A stretch of DNA of 64,000 nt from Castellaniella sp. MT123. Lineage in GTDB: Bacteria; Pseudomonadota; Gammaproteobacteria; Burkholderiales; Burkholderiaceae_B. Positions 36,926-46,539 of this stretch are shown piece by piece (position 1 is the first letter of the stretch; the number at the start of each line of letters is the position of its first letter). Location of the stretch: the NCBI RefSeq assembly GCF_039614765.1, contig NZ_CP154879.1:1674001-1738000 (forward strand), given 5' to 3'. The notes beneath the pieces are model-generated. The model saw nothing but the letters and a program-made list of their open reading frames with translations, made no database searches and had not been told where the DNA came from. The position numbers were made by a program, and so were the translations under genes.

Positions 36926-38677
36926 ATGACCACCGACTCCGCGCCCGTTTCGAATTTCCTGCGCACCATCATCGACAACGATCTGAAATCGGGTCGCTAC
37001 CAGGGCCGGCAGTGGGCGCCCCCGCCCAGCCCGGCGGCGGTCCGCCGCGCCGGCGCGATCGACCCCGCCCGCATCCGCACCCGTTTTCCGCCCGAACCCA
37101 ACGGCTATCTGCACATTGGCCACGCCAAGAGCATCTGTCTGAATTTCGGCCTGGCGCGCGACTACCAGGGCATCTGCCATCTGCGCTTCGACGATACCAA
37201 CCCCGAAAAGGAAGAAGACGAATACGTCCACGCCATCATCGACATGGTCCACTGGCTGGGCTTCGACTGGGTTCAGGACGGTACGGAACACTGCTATTTC
37301 GCCAGCGACTATTTCGACACGCTGTACCAGTTCGCCGAAGCCCTCGTGCAGGCGGGCCACGCCTATGTCGACGAGCAATCGGCCGACGAGATGCGCGCGA
37401 CACGCGGCACGCTGACCGAAGCCGGTACGAATTCACCCTGGCGCGACCGCCCAGCCACCGAATCGCTGACGCTGCTGCGCGAGATGCGGGCAGGCAAACA
37501 CCCCGACGGCAGCATGGCCCTGCGGGCCCGCATCGACATGGCCTCGCCCAATATCAACTTGCGTGATCCAGTGCTGTACCGCATCCGCCACGCCAGCCAT
37601 CACCGCACGGGAAATGACTGGTGCATCTATCCGATGTATGCCTGGGCGCATCCGGTCGAAGACGCCCTGGAAGGCATCACGCACAGCATCTGCACGCTCG
37701 AATTCGAGGACCAGCGCCCTTTCTACGACTGGATCCTGGAACACCTGGCCGAACTCGACCAGTTGGCCGCACCGCTGCCGCGCCAGTATGAATTCGCGCG
37801 CCTGAACCTCAGCTACGTGGTCACCAGCAAACGCAAATTACGCCAGCTGGTCACCGAAGGCCACGTGAACGGCTGGGACGACCCCCGGCTGCCCACCTTG
37901 GCGGGTCTGCGCCGCCGGGGCTATACGCCGGGCGCCATCCGCCTGTTCTGCGAACGGCTGGGTGTGTCAAAGGCCGATTCCCGCATCGACTACAGCGTGC
38001 TGGAACAGGCGCTGCGCGACGATCTGGACCCGGTCGCGGCCCGCACGGTCGCGGTCCTGGATCCGGTCAAACTCGTCCTGACGAACTTCCCGGCGGACCA
38101 TGCCGAACCTTGCTCGGCTCCGCTCAACCCCCACGATCCCGACGGCGCCCGGCGCAAATTCCCCTTGACGCGCGAACTCTGGATCGAACGCGACGACTTC
38201 CGCGAAGAACCGCCGAAGAAATACTTCCGTCTGTTCCCCGGCAATCTGGTGCGCCTGAAATACGGCTACGTCGTGCGCTGCACCGGCTGCGTCAAAAACG
38301 ACCAAGGCGAAGTCACCGAAGTTCATGCCGAATACCTGCCCGACACCCGCAGCGGCACACCCGGCGCCGACGCCATCAAGGTCAAGGGCGCCATCACCTG
38401 GGTCAGCGCGGCACACGCGATCGCGGCCGAGGTCCGGCTCTACGACCGGCTGTTTCGCGACGCACACCCCGACCGCGGCGACCAGGATTTCCTGCAGGCC
38501 ATCAATCCGGATTCCTGCCACGTGACGCAGGCCTGGCTGGAACCCGGCACCCAGGCTGAACCTGGCACGACCTGGCAATTCGAACGCCTCGGCTATTTCG
38601 TCGCCGACCGCGAAGAATCCACCACCAGCCATCCGGTGATCAACCGCGCCGTCACACTGCGCGACACCTGGGCCTGA
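36926..38677 (+). CDS. glnS: Glutaminyl-tRNA synthetase
   Basis: It charges tRNA-Gln. RFPPEPNGYLHIGHAKSI carries the HIGH motif at residues 63-66; the KMSKS-like motif is VTSKRKL. The beta-barrel anticodon-binding domain occupies the C-terminal third. It has 583 residues against 554 in E. coli, with a longer N-terminal linker at about residues 22-50. minC follows after 8 bases. Confidence 0.97.
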   Translation: MTTDSAPVSNFLRTIIDNDLKSGRYQGRQWAPPPSPAAVRRAGAIDPARIRTRFPPEPNGYLHIGHAKSICLNFGLARDYQGICHLRFDDTNPEKEEDEYVHAIIDMVHWLGFDWVQDGTEHCYFASDYFDTLYQFAEALVQAGHAYVDEQSADEMRATRGTLTEAGTNSPWRDRPATESLTLLREMRAGKHPDGSMALRARIDMASPNINLRDPVLYRIRHASHHRTGNDWCIYPMYAWAHPVEDALEGITHSICTLEFEDQRPFYDWILEHLAELDQLAAPLPRQYEFARLNLSYVVTSKRKLRQLVTEGHVNGWDDPRLPTLAGLRRRGYTPGAIRLFCERLGVSKADSRIDYSVLEQALRDDLDPVAARTVAVLDPVKLVLTNFPADHAEPCSAPLNPHDPDGARRKFPLTRELWIERDDFREEPPKKYFRLFPGNLVRLKYGYVVRCTGCVKNDQGEVTEVHAEYLPDTRSGTPGADAIKVKGAITWVSAAHAIAAEVRLYDRLFRDAHPDRGDQDFLQAINPDSCHVTQAWLEPGTQAEPGTTWQFERLGYFVADREESTTSHPVINRAVTLRDTWA

Positions 38678-38685
38678 TACACGCC

Positions 38686-39513
38686 ATGGCCACCACCTCC
38701 ACCACCCTGGATTTCAAGAGCGCCACACTCTACACACTGCGCGCGGTGCTGCACACGGACGATACCCCGGCCCTGTTGCAGGCGCTGGACCAGCGCATGC
38801 AGGAAGCCGGCGCCTTCTACGAGAACGAGCCCGTCATCCTCGACGCTCAGGGTCTGTCCCAGGCACCCGACTGGAAGGCCCTGGTCGCCGCGATGCGCAA
38901 GCATCACCTGCACCCGATCGGCGTGCAGGCCGATCCCGACCTGCTGGGGTCCGCCCTGAAGGCCGGTCTGGCGCCACTGGAAGCCGCCGCCGGCAGGGCA
39001 TCCGCGCCTCGTCCCGAACCCACCGTTAGCGCGGGCGCCGAATCCAGCACCGACATCGGCGCCGGCACAAGGTCGCGCCATGGTGCCACGCCCGCGCCCC
39101 AGGCCGCCAACGGTGCCCCGACATCCGTCCCCGACACCGCCACGGCATCCATTCCCGACAGCGTACCCGGCGACCAACCGGCGGGCCAGACCCTGGTCAT
39201 CCGTCATCCGCTGCGATCCGGCCAGCGCATCTATGCCAAAGGCGGCGACCTGATCATCATGGGCATGGTCAGCCAGGGCGCCGAAGTCATTGCCGACGGG
39301 CACATCCACATCTACGGCCCACTGCGCGGCAAGGCGATGGCGGGCGCCCAGGGACGCACCGACGCCATGATCTTCACGACCCAGCTGGACCCGGAACTGC
39401 TCGCCATCGCCGGCGTCTACCGCGTGGTCGAGACAAAGCTGCCGGACTCATTGCATAATCAGGCGGCCCAGGTGGTGCTGGACGGGGAAACACTGCACAT
39501 CCGGGCTTTATAA
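38686..39513 (+). CDS. minC: Septum-site determining protein MinC
   Basis: This is the FtsZ polymerisation inhibitor that works with MinD. The N-terminal domain (about residues 1-105) precedes a long Ala/Pro/Thr-rich linker (about 108-165), and the C-terminal beta-helix that binds MinD follows (HPLRSGQRIYAKGGDLI, GHIHIYGPLRGKAMAG). The protein has 275 residues. It ends before a strong terminator, so minDE may have a separate promoter. Confidence 0.96.
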   Translation: MATTSTTLDFKSATLYTLRAVLHTDDTPALLQALDQRMQEAGAFYENEPVILDAQGLSQAPDWKALVAAMRKHHLHPIGVQADPDLLGSALKAGLAPLEAAAGRASAPRPEPTVSAGAESSTDIGAGTRSRHGATPAPQAANGAPTSVPDTATASIPDSVPGDQPAGQTLVIRHPLRSGQRIYAKGGDLIIMGMVSQGAEVIADGHIHIYGPLRGKAMAGAQGRTDAMIFTTQLDPELLAIAGVYRVVETKLPDSLHNQAAQVVLDGETLHIRAL

Positions 39514-39525
39514 GAAACCCGTCAC

Positions 39526-39573
39526 ACCCGGATACGTACATCGTGCAGCAGTGCACGATTCCCGGGTCTTTTT
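39526..39573 (+). terminator. Rho-independent terminator after minC
   Basis: An inner perfect stem ATCGTGCA/TGCACGAT (39540-39547 and 39552-39559, GCAG loop) is enclosed by ACCCGG/CCGGGT (39526-39531 and 39562-39567), followed by CTTTTTG. It should reduce read-through from glnS-minC into minDE. Confidence 0.8.
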
Positions 39574-39600
39574 GCTTTACGATGTCATGAATTTTGAAAT
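39572..39600 (+). promoter_or_regulatory. Candidate minDE promoter
   Basis: TTGCTT (39572-39577), 17-base spacer and TGAAAT (39595-39600) lie directly after the minC terminator and 18 bases before the minD ATG. The hexamers are only moderate matches. Confidence 0.35.
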
Positions 39601-39618
39601 CAGGGGAATACGGACACC

Positions 39619-40434
39619 ATGGCGCGCATCGTTGTAGTCACCTCCGGCAAGGGCGGGGTCGGCAAAACCACCACCAGCGCGAGCTTTTCGGCCGGGCTGG
39701 CCCTGCATGGCCACAAGACAGTCGTGATCGACTTCGACGTCGGGCTGCGCAATCTGGACCTGATCATGGGCTGCGAACGCCGGGTCGTCTATGATTTCGT
39801 CAACGTGATCCAAGGCGAAGCCACCCTGAATCAGGCCCTGATCCGCGACAAGCAGCTGGAAAACCTGTACATCCTACCCGCCTCACAGACCCGCGACAAG
39901 GAAGCCCTGACCCGCGAAGGCGTGGAAAAGGTCCTGAACGACCTGGACACAATGGGCTTCGACTACATCGTCTGCGATTCGCCCGCCGGGATCGAAACCG
40001 GCGCCATCATGGCCTCGTACTTCGCCGACGACGCCCTGGTCGTCACCAACCCGGAAGTCTCCTCGGTGCGCGATTCCGACCGCATTCTGGGGATCCTGTC
40101 GGCCAAATCACGCCGCGCCGAAAAGGGCGACGATCCCATCAAGGAACACCTGCTGCTCACCCGCTACAACGCCAAACGCGTCGCCGATGGCGAGATGCTG
40201 TCGCTCAACGACATCGAGGACATCCTGCGCATCCGCCTCATCGGCGTGATCCCCGAATCCGAGATCGTGCTGCAGGCCTCCAACGAAGGCGTCCCCGCCA
40301 TTCACAAACGCGAATCCGACGTCGCCCAGGCCTACCAAGATGTGGTGGCGCGCTATCTGGGCGAGGAAAAGCCCCTGCGCTTCGTCGACTACGAAAAACC
40401 GGGCCTGTTCAAGCGCCTGTTCGGAGGCAAATGA
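39619..40434 (+). CDS. minD: Septum-site determining ATPase MinD
   Basis: This membrane-cycling ATPase recruits MinC and oscillates with MinE. The deviant Walker A KGGVGKTT is at residues 11-18; ends with an amphipathic membrane-targeting helix ([12 protein letters not shown]). Length is 271 residues. The stop overlaps the first possible minE ATG. Confidence 0.98.
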   Translation: MARIVVVTSGKGGVGKTTTSASFSAGLALHGHKTVVIDFDVGLRNLDLIMGCERRVVYDFVNVIQGEATLNQALIRDKQLENLYILPASQTRDKEALTREGVEKVLNDLDTMGFDYIVCDSPAGIETGAIMASYFADDALVVTNPEVSSVRDSDRILGILSAKSRRAEKGDDPIKEHLLLTRYNAKRVADGEMLSLNDIEDILRIRLIGVIPESEIVLQASNEGVPAIHKRESDVAQAYQDVVARYLGEEKPLRFVDYEKPGLFKRLFGGK

Positions 40435-40706
40435 CCATGTCGTTCCCGTTCCTGGATTTCCTGCGCGGCGAAAAAAAGAAGTCGGCCAGCATCGCCAAGG
40501 ACCGCCTGCAACTCATTCTGATCAACGAGCGCAGCAGTGGGCGCAGCCCGGACTTCCTGCAGCAGATGCAGCAGGAACTGATCGCAGTGATCTCGAAATA
40601 CGTCCAGATCAACCCCGACGACATCAAGGTCAACCTGGACCGTCAGGATTCTTTGGAAGTCCTGGAAGTCAAGATCGAGATGCCGCCAGCCGAAGCGCGG
40701 GTCTGA
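40431..40706 (+). CDS. minE: Cell-division topological specificity factor MinE
   Basis: It stimulates MinD ATPase activity and sets the pole-to-pole oscillation. [21 protein letters not shown] is the N-terminal membrane/MinD-binding part; the dimer domain contains [20 protein letters not shown] 40431 overlaps the minD stop (ATGA); ATG 40437 gives 89 residues and is the more usual N-terminus. The convergent AEC transporter gene ends 4 bases away. Confidence 0.96.
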   Translation: MTMSFPFLDFLRGEKKKSASIAKDRLQLILINERSSGRSPDFLQQMQQELIAVISKYVQINPDDIKVNLDRQDSLEVLEVKIEMPPAEARV

Positions 40707-40710
40707 TTCC

Positions 40711-41595
40711 TCAGATCCACTCCAGCGTCGCCCAGACCACCAGCGGGATCGTGCCCACGGACAGCAGGTTGCCCAGCAGCACCACGCTGGCGACCGTCCT
40801 GGGCTCCACCTTGTACTGCTCGCACAGCAGATAATTCAGCACCGCCGGCGGCAGCATCACCGACAGCGCCACCAGGCGCGACCATTCCGGCGTCAGGGGC
40901 AGCAGCCACAGCACGAACGGCAGCGTCAGGGCACCGGCCAGCAGGTACAGGACGTTGATCCTCAGGGCCAGCCCCAGTTGCTCGATCCGGTCCTGCGACA
41001 GCCGCACCCCCAGTGCGAAGAGCATCAGCGGGATGGCGATCTGTCCGGTCAGATCGAACGAAGTGGTGACGAACGGCGGCAGCCAGTCCCGGTGCGGGGC
41101 CAGCGCGGCCCCAAGCACGGCCGCCCAGATATTCGGATTGCGCAGCCACAGCCAGCGATTGCTGCCGCGCGACAACAGAAACAGGCCCAGGGAGAACTGC
41201 AGCAGGTTCGAGATCACGAACAGCACGACAATGTCGCCTAGCAGATCCTTGCCATAGGCCAGCATCATCAGGGGAATACCGATATTGCCCGTGTTGCGGA
41301 ACATCCCCGGCACCAGAAACGCCGGCCGGATCACCCCGGGACGGCGGATCAGCGACAACAGCAGGCCTGGAATCACGATGATCAGCACCCCGGCCACCAC
41401 CAGCGGCCAGCCCTGCGCCAGGTTCACCGGATTGTCCAGCAGGGCGGAAAACACCAGTGCCGGGCAGAACACCATCACATTGGCATGATTGATGAACTCC
41501 ATATCCGGTGCACGCGCCTGGCGCCTCCCGAAGGCGAATCCCAGGGCCGCGACGACGAAAACCGGCAGGACGATGTTCAGCAGTGTGAAGAGCAT
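40711..41595 (-). CDS. AEC family transporter
   Basis: A permease of the auxin efflux carrier family, 294 residues with about ten hydrophobic segments in two halves (GFAFGRRQARA near residue 20, MFRNTGNIGIPLMMLAYG near residue 102). Bacterial members move small organic acids; the substrate is unknown. It is monocistronic and lies just downstream of the hydantoin genes on the same strand, with a terminator between. Confidence 0.85.
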   Translation of the reverse strand: MLFTLLNIVLPVFVVAALGFAFGRRQARAPDMEFINHANVMVFCPALVFSALLDNPVNLAQGWPLVVAGVLIIVIPGLLLSLIRRPGVIRPAFLVPGMFRNTGNIGIPLMMLAYGKDLLGDIVVLFVISNLLQFSLGLFLLSRGSNRWLWLRNPNIWAAVLGAALAPHRDWLPPFVTTSFDLTGQIAIPLMLFALGVRLSQDRIEQLGLALRINVLYLLAGALTLPFVLWLLPLTPEWSRLVALSVMLPPAVLNYLLCEQYKVEPRTVASVVLLGNLLSVGTIPLVVWATLEWI

Positions 41596-41640
41596 GGGGG
41601 ATGACCGTCGGACGCAAAGGCGACCAGTGTATAAATAAAC

Positions 41641-41660
41641 AGGGCTGCCTGCGCAGCCCT
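41641..41660 (-). terminator. Terminator after the carbamoylase gene
   Basis: AGGGCTGC (41641-41648) and GCAGCCCT (41653-41660) form a perfect stem with a 4-base loop, 26 bases after the carbamoylase stop. On the minus strand TGTTTATTTAT follows. A T run also follows on the plus strand, so it may work both ways. Confidence 0.75.
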
Positions 41661-41686
41661 TTTACCTTGTCGACGGCATGCTCGCC

Positions 41687-42628
41687 TTACAGCGAATCAC
41701 CAGCCCCCACTCGATCGACGATCAACTGGTAGTGCTCCGGCCGTCGATGCCGATCAAAATCGAATATGTTCTTCCTGAAGTTCTCACCCATGGTCAGATC
41801 GATCGACGCCGTGATGACCTCATCGTCCTCCGTTGCTGCCTGGGCAACGATTTCACCTGCGGGAGAGACGATGACGGACCCACCAATCAGATGAAAGCCA
41901 TCCTCATAACCAGTCTTGCCCGCGGCAGCGGCCCAGACGCAATTCTGATAGGCGCCCGACTGCATGGACAGCAGGTGGGACTGCATGCGCAGATGCACGG
42001 GTTCATGCCAGTGAATGTTGTGCGCCGGGGTGTTGTAGCCCAGAACGACCAGCTCGGCGCTCTGCAGCCCCATCACGCGCCAGGTCTCGGGCCAGCGACG
42101 GTCATTGCACAGACACATCCCGGTACGGACACCATCCAGGTTCCACACGCGCCAGGTTTCTTCGCCCACGTCGAAGTATTTTTTCTCGAGATGCTGAAAG
42201 GGCGCTTCAGGCTTGTAATCCACATGACCAGGCAGGTGAATCTTGCGGTATTTACCCACGATGCTGCCCGATTTATCCACCAGGATGGACGTATTGAAGC
42301 GCCTTCCTTCGGGGGTCAGTTCGGCATACCCCAGATAAAACCCGATTCCCAATCGCTTCGCATCATCAAACAGAGGCTGCACTACCGCATTGGGCATGCT
42401 TTTCTCGAAATAGCGAGCCTCCACTTCCTCTATCGGATTCCAATAGCGCGGGAAAAACGTGGTCAAGGTCAATTCCGGGAATACCACGAAATCAGACTTT
42501 CGCGCGTGCGCTTCGCGCAGCATTTCCAATAATCGCTTGACGACGCTTTCCCTACTATCGGCCAGATCGATCCCTCCCACCTGGGCGACAGCCAGACCAA
42601 ATTTACGGGAGAAATTCCGTGTATGCAT
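41687..42628 (-). CDS. N-carbamoyl-D-amino-acid hydrolase
   Basis: A nitrilase-superfamily amidase that releases D-amino acids, ammonia and CO2 from N-carbamoyl-D-amino acids, the final step of D-hydantoin breakdown. The Glu-Lys-Cys triad is visible: E52 in VVFPELTL, K129 in GKYRKIHLPGH and C174 in CLCNDRRWPE. The last motif is characteristic of D-carbamoylases. ATG 42628 (MHTRNFSRKFGLAVAQ) gives 313 residues; the open frame to 42853 overlaps the racemase gene. Hydantoin racemase and hydantoinase genes in the same cluster support the assignment. Confidence 0.9.
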   Translation of the reverse strand: MHTRNFSRKFGLAVAQVGGIDLADSRESVVKRLLEMLREAHARKSDFVVFPELTLTTFFPRYWNPIEEVEARYFEKSMPNAVVQPLFDDAKRLGIGFYLGYAELTPEGRRFNTSILVDKSGSIVGKYRKIHLPGHVDYKPEAPFQHLEKKYFDVGEETWRVWNLDGVRTGMCLCNDRRWPETWRVMGLQSAELVVLGYNTPAHNIHWHEPVHLRMQSHLLSMQSGAYQNCVWAAAAGKTGYEDGFHLIGGSVIVSPAGEIVAQAATEDDEVITASIDLTMGENFRKNIFDFDRHRRPEHYQLIVDRVGAGDSL

Positions 42629-42653
42629 ACTTGCTCCTGATTCAAGAATCGAT

Positions 42654-43325
42654 TCAGCCCGCGTCCAGCACGCGGCCCAATGCCATGGCGACCGCAGCCA
42701 TGGTGGGGTCGACAACGGGTACGGCCAACTGGTCTTCCAGCCAGGCCCGATACTGCGGCATGCCCGCGCATCCCAGTACCAGAACCTCCGATCCATACTC
42801 ATCGCGCAACCGCCTTCCGACCTCCAGAAGACGCGCGCGAGTCGTCCCTTCATCCTGCAGTTCAGCCACGCCCAAGCTCAGTGGCAGTTCACCAGCGATG
42901 CGCGACGCAATTCCTGCAGCGGCATAGGCACGCGCATGCCGATTCATCAGCGTTTTCAGGATCGCGATGACCCCAACACGCTGCCCCAGACTCATGGCAG
43001 TCAGCAGACCGCACTCCTGGATACCCAACACAGGCTTACGGGTCTGGTCACGTGCAAGGTAGAGCCCAGGGTCACTGAAGCAAGCAATCACGTATGCACC
43101 GACCTGATCCCCCCGCGTCTGCTCGAGATCGGCAACCAACCTGCCGACGAGCAACGCTGCGGATTCAACATGCTGCTCCGTCTGGATGCCAGGGGGCCCA
43201 TCACGCAGCGTCATACACTCGATCCGAGGCCCGGCATTCCATTCGAAAGGCGCCAGGCTGGCTTTCAAGCCTCGTGTAACCTCGACCAGACAGTTCGGAT
43301 TGATGACGTATATAGTCTTGTCCAT
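42654..43325 (-). CDS. hyuE: Hydantoin racemase (Asp/Glu racemase family)
   Basis: It racemises 5-substituted hydantoins so that both enantiomers can be consumed. The two catalytic cysteines are C82 in IACFSDPGL and C186 in LGCAGMP, spaced as in hydantoin racemases. Length is 223 residues. The carbamoylase gene follows after 25 bases, and the LysR gene diverges 104 bases upstream. Confidence 0.87.
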   Translation of the reverse strand: MDKTIYVINPNCLVEVTRGLKASLAPFEWNAGPRIECMTLRDGPPGIQTEQHVESAALLVGRLVADLEQTRGDQVGAYVIACFSDPGLYLARDQTRKPVLGIQECGLLTAMSLGQRVGVIAILKTLMNRHARAYAAAGIASRIAGELPLSLGVAELQDEGTTRARLLEVGRRLRDEYGSEVLVLGCAGMPQYRAWLEDQLAVPVVDPTMAAVAMALGRVLDAG

Positions 43326-43401
43326 AGCGATCTCTTGCAGCGGTATTTCATTCTATCGTCGGGCAGGATCATTGCCGATATACTGATTTGTCCTTGAGTA
43401 T

Positions 43402-43414
43402 TAACCTCGTGTTA
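43402..43414. promoter_or_regulatory. Candidate LysR box between the regulator and hydantoin racemase genes
   Basis: TAAC-CTCGT-GTTA is a T-N11-A inverted repeat in the 104-base divergent gap, 15 bases before the GTG start of the LysR gene. The spacing suits autoregulation and control of the racemase-carbamoylase pair. Confidence 0.4.
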
Positions 43415-43429
43415 TGGGGCTAAAAAGCA

Positions 43430-44314
43430 GTGAACCTGAAACAGATCAATACGTTCCGTGCAATCATGGTGACCGGCTCCATCAGCTCGGCGGCCAAACT
43501 TCTGTTCGTCTCACAGCCCGCGGTCAGCCGCCTGCTGGCCCACACCGAGCAACAACTCGGCTACCCGCTATTCGAGCGGATCAAAGGCAGACTTTATCCA
43601 ACAACAGAAGCCCGGATTCTTTTCAACGAGGTCCAGACCGTTTATCACGGCATCACACGCGTCACCAGCCTCGCCACGCAACTCGGCGAAAAAAAACAGG
43701 GTTTGCTCGGGATCGTCAGTAGTCCCAGCATCGGTCATGGCCTAATCCCCCGGTGCATTCATCGCTTCACCCTGTCTCACCCCGGTGTGCGCATCCGGTT
43801 CCGGACACTCACTTACGACTCGCTGGTCCGCAGCGTTCTGGATGGCGAAAGCGAACTCGGCGTGCTCTTCGTTCCCACGAATCACCCCAACCTTCAATCC
43901 ACTCATGTCGGGACCATCCCCATGGTCTGCATACTGCCCGTGGACCACCCTCTGGCAGTCCAGGATGCGATCGACGTCTCAACACTCACGGATGAAAACA
44001 TCGTGTCCTACCGAAGCGGGTCCCCTCTGGCCAAGGTGATCGACGGCATCTTCGAAGGCCAGGAAAAACAGCCGAACGTCTCCATCGAGGTGGACGCCCA
44101 GCAAAACGTCTGCGACCTGGTTTCGCAAGGCCTCGGATTCGGCATCGTCGACCAGACCATCGCAGCCAGCCAGAGCGGAGAAACACTGGTGGCCCGCCCC
44201 TTGAACCCGAGCCATTCCCTGGAACTCTATCTCGCGCACTCCCGCTACGAACCCCTGTCGCTGCTGGGCCGCGCCTTCGGAAACATTGTGGAGCAGGAAG
44301 CGGCCCTTCTCTGA
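43430..44314 (+). CDS. LysR family regulator of the hydantoin cluster
   Basis: A LysR-type activator with the N-terminal helix-turn-helix SISSAAKLLFVSQPAVSRLLAH and a periplasmic-binding-protein-like effector domain. It starts at GTG and has 294 residues. It separates the racemase-carbamoylase pair from the hydantoinase-transporter operon; both are on the other strand. The effector is probably a hydantoin or a carbamoyl amino acid, by position only. Confidence 0.9.
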   Translation: MNLKQINTFRAIMVTGSISSAAKLLFVSQPAVSRLLAHTEQQLGYPLFERIKGRLYPTTEARILFNEVQTVYHGITRVTSLATQLGEKKQGLLGIVSSPSIGHGLIPRCIHRFTLSHPGVRIRFRTLTYDSLVRSVLDGESELGVLFVPTNHPNLQSTHVGTIPMVCILPVDHPLAVQDAIDVSTLTDENIVSYRSGSPLAKVIDGIFEGQEKQPNVSIEVDAQQNVCDLVSQGLGFGIVDQTIAASQSGETLVARPLNPSHSLELYLAHSRYEPLSLLGRAFGNIVEQEAALL

Positions 44315-44360
44315 AACCCGAGGCCACGGGCATGCCGTCCATACCGCTAATCCCGGTTTC

Positions 44361-45041
44361 TTAGTGACTCATCCTGGCAAGTTTGCGTTTTTCCAGCTTG
44401 CTCAGATAGCGCACGATCGGCAGCAGAATGATCAGATACAGGATGGCAGCCAGAACCAGCGGCGACGGGTTGTAGAGTAGCGCCTGGGCATTGCGGGCCA
44501 GATACAGCAGCTCAGGCAAGGACACGGCGCTGGCCAGCGTCGTCAGCTTGACGACCTCCAGCATGTTGCTGATCAGATCCGGCATCACGGCCCGGGTTGC
44601 CTGCGGGATCTGTACGTGGATCAGGGCCTGCAGGCGCGATAATCCGGTCGATCTGGCCGCTTCCATTTGCCCCTTGGGCACGCTCTCGAACCCTGCCCGG
44701 AACACTTCACCAAAATAGGAACTGGTATTCAGGGTAAAGCACAAGGCGACCGCCGCGAGCTTCGGAATGCCGATGTTCAAAAAAGGCAGACCAAAATAGA
44801 TGAAAATCAGCAATACCAACGGTGGCAAGGCCCGGAACACGTCGATATATACGACCAGCAGGGCGCGCAACACGCGGTTATGCATTTCCTGCGACAGGAC
44901 GGCTGCCAACAGACCAAAGGCGAGCCCCAGGGGTATCACCAGGGCGGACAACCACACCGTGGTCAGCAGGCCTTCCAGCAAATAGGGCGTGACACTGCGG
45001 TAAATGTCAAGATTGAAGAAATTTTGCAGTAATTCTTGCAT
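44361..45041 (-). CDS. Polar amino-acid type ABC permease 2
   Basis: An inner-membrane subunit of a PAAT (HisMQ-like) importer, 226 residues with several hydrophobic segments and the EAA region PKGQMEAARSTGLSRLQALI then VQIPQATRAVMPDL. It is the last gene of the hydantoinase operon and follows permease 1 by 13 bases. Confidence 0.92.
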   Translation of the reverse strand: MQELLQNFFNLDIYRSVTPYLLEGLLTTVWLSALVIPLGLAFGLLAAVLSQEMHNRVLRALLVVYIDVFRALPPLVLLIFIYFGLPFLNIGIPKLAAVALCFTLNTSSYFGEVFRAGFESVPKGQMEAARSTGLSRLQALIHVQIPQATRAVMPDLISNMLEVVKLTTLASAVSLPELLYLARNAQALLYNPSPLVLAAILYLIILLPIVRYLSKLEKRKLARMSH

Positions 45042-45054
45042 CTGGATGTCTCGC

Positions 45055-45732
45055 CTAATTCTTCCACTGGAACCGGCGCTCCAGCATGCGGCTGGCCAGC
45101 ACGATCGGTACGAAAATCACCAGACACCCCAGTGCACCCAAGGTCAACGGTGTAGCGTTTCCCAGCGTGCTGCTGGCGGTTTGTGAGTTGTTGAGCACTT
45201 CACTCAGGCCGACGATCGCCCCAAGCGCTGTCGACTTGGTAATGGCGATGACCCGATTGGTCAGAGGCGGCACCGCCAGCTTGCAGGCCTGTGGCACGAT
45301 GACCCAGACCATGGACTGAAACCAGCTCATGCCGGTGGAGCGGGCAGCCTCGCCTTGTCCTTTGGGAATAGACTGGATGCCGGCCCAGAAGATTTCTTCC
45401 GCAAACGCGCTGAGCACGAGCGACAGAGCCAGCCAGGTCGCGAAGAAGGCGGTCATAGAAATGCCGATGTATGGAAAGGCGAAGAACAGGACCATCAGCA
45501 ACACCAGCGGCGGCATGGCGCGCATGACATCGGCAAAGGCAATGATGAAGAAATTGACCGCGGGAACACGCATGGCACGGACGAACGCCAGCACGAGTCC
45601 GACCACCAGCCCGGTCAGCGTGATCAACACCCCGAGCTGCACGGTCACCGCCATGCCCTGCAGCACGGGGGTCACCGCCTGCCGGGCGATGTCCAGATTG
45701 AAGAATGCGGCGTGCAAGGCATCCAGATTCAT
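45055..45732 (-). CDS. Polar amino-acid type ABC permease 1
   Basis: The other membrane subunit of the importer, 225 residues with the EAA region PKGQGEAARSTGMSWFQSMV then VIVPQACKLAVPPL. It is paralogous to permease 2. The ATPase gene precedes it by 14 bases. The pair presumably forms a heterodimeric channel. Confidence 0.92.
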   Translation of the reverse strand: MNLDALHAAFFNLDIARQAVTPVLQGMAVTVQLGVLITLTGLVVGLVLAFVRAMRVPAVNFFIIAFADVMRAMPPLVLLMVLFFAFPYIGISMTAFFATWLALSLVLSAFAEEIFWAGIQSIPKGQGEAARSTGMSWFQSMVWVIVPQACKLAVPPLTNRVIAITKSTALGAIVGLSEVLNNSQTASSTLGNATPLTLGALGCLVIFVPIVLASRMLERRFQWKN

Positions 45733-45746
45733 ACTGAAATCCCCCT

Positions 45747-46529
45747 TCAGTAGTGATGCGATACGCTGGCCAGAAAGGCCTTCGTGCGCTCGTGGCGGGG
45801 GTTGCCGAAGATTTCCTGCGGTGTGCCCTGTTCCACGATGTTGCCGCCATCCATGAAAACCACACGGTCGGCCGCAGCCATCGCGAAGCTCATTTCGTGG
45901 GAAACCACGACCATGGTCATGCCGCCGGCCTTGAGATCCTTCATCACCTTCAACACACTACCGACCAGTTCCGGGTCCAGCGCGCTGGTCGGTTCATCGA
46001 ACAGTACGATCTTCGGGTTCAGCGCCAGGGCCCGTGCAATCCCCACCCGTTGCTGCTGGCCACCCGATAGTTGATCCGGATAATAGTCGGCCCGATGCTC
46101 CATCCCGACCCGCTGCAGTGCCTCGCTCGCCCGTGCCTCAGCCTCCGTGCGTGGCAACTTCTGCACCTTGCGCAAGGCCAGCGCCACATTGGACAGGACG
46201 GTCATGTGCCGGTACAGGTTGAAGTGCTGGAACACCATGCCGATCTTTTGCCGGATGCGATTCAGGTCGGCCTTGGGCGCGGTGATTTCCTCGCTGTCCA
46301 CGAGAATGGCGCCGGACGTCGTTTCCTCGAGCCGGTTGCAGCACCGCAGCAGGCTGCTCTTGCCCGACCCGGATGGGCCGATGATGAAGACCATCTCGCC
46401 CGCCTGCACGTCCAGATCGACGCCCTTGAGCACCTCGGTGGTTCCATACATCTTATGCAAGTTCCGAAGCTGAAGGATGGGTGCCTCGCCCCCGGTCCGT
46501 CCCACGCGCATTTCGTCCACCATCATCAT
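45747..46529 (-). CDS. Polar amino-acid type ABC ATPase
   Basis: The importer's ATPase, of the GlnQ/HisP type. Walker A is GPSGSGKSS, signature [15 protein letters not shown], Walker [24 protein letters not shown] stands 5 bases before ATG 46529, 10 bases after the receptor gene stop, so the upstream in-frame codons to 46577 are not used. Length is then 260 residues. Confidence 0.94.
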   Translation of the reverse strand: MMMVDEMRVGRTGGEAPILQLRNLHKMYGTTEVLKGVDLDVQAGEMVFIIGPSGSGKSSLLRCCNRLEETTSGAILVDSEEITAPKADLNRIRQKIGMVFQHFNLYRHMTVLSNVALALRKVQKLPRTEAEARASEALQRVGMEHRADYYPDQLSGGQQQRVGIARALALNPKIVLFDEPTSALDPELVGSVLKVMKDLKAGGMTMVVVSHEMSFAMAAADRVVFMDGGNIVEQGTPQEIFGNPRHERTKAFLASVSHHY

Positions 46530-46539
46530 TGATCTTCCA

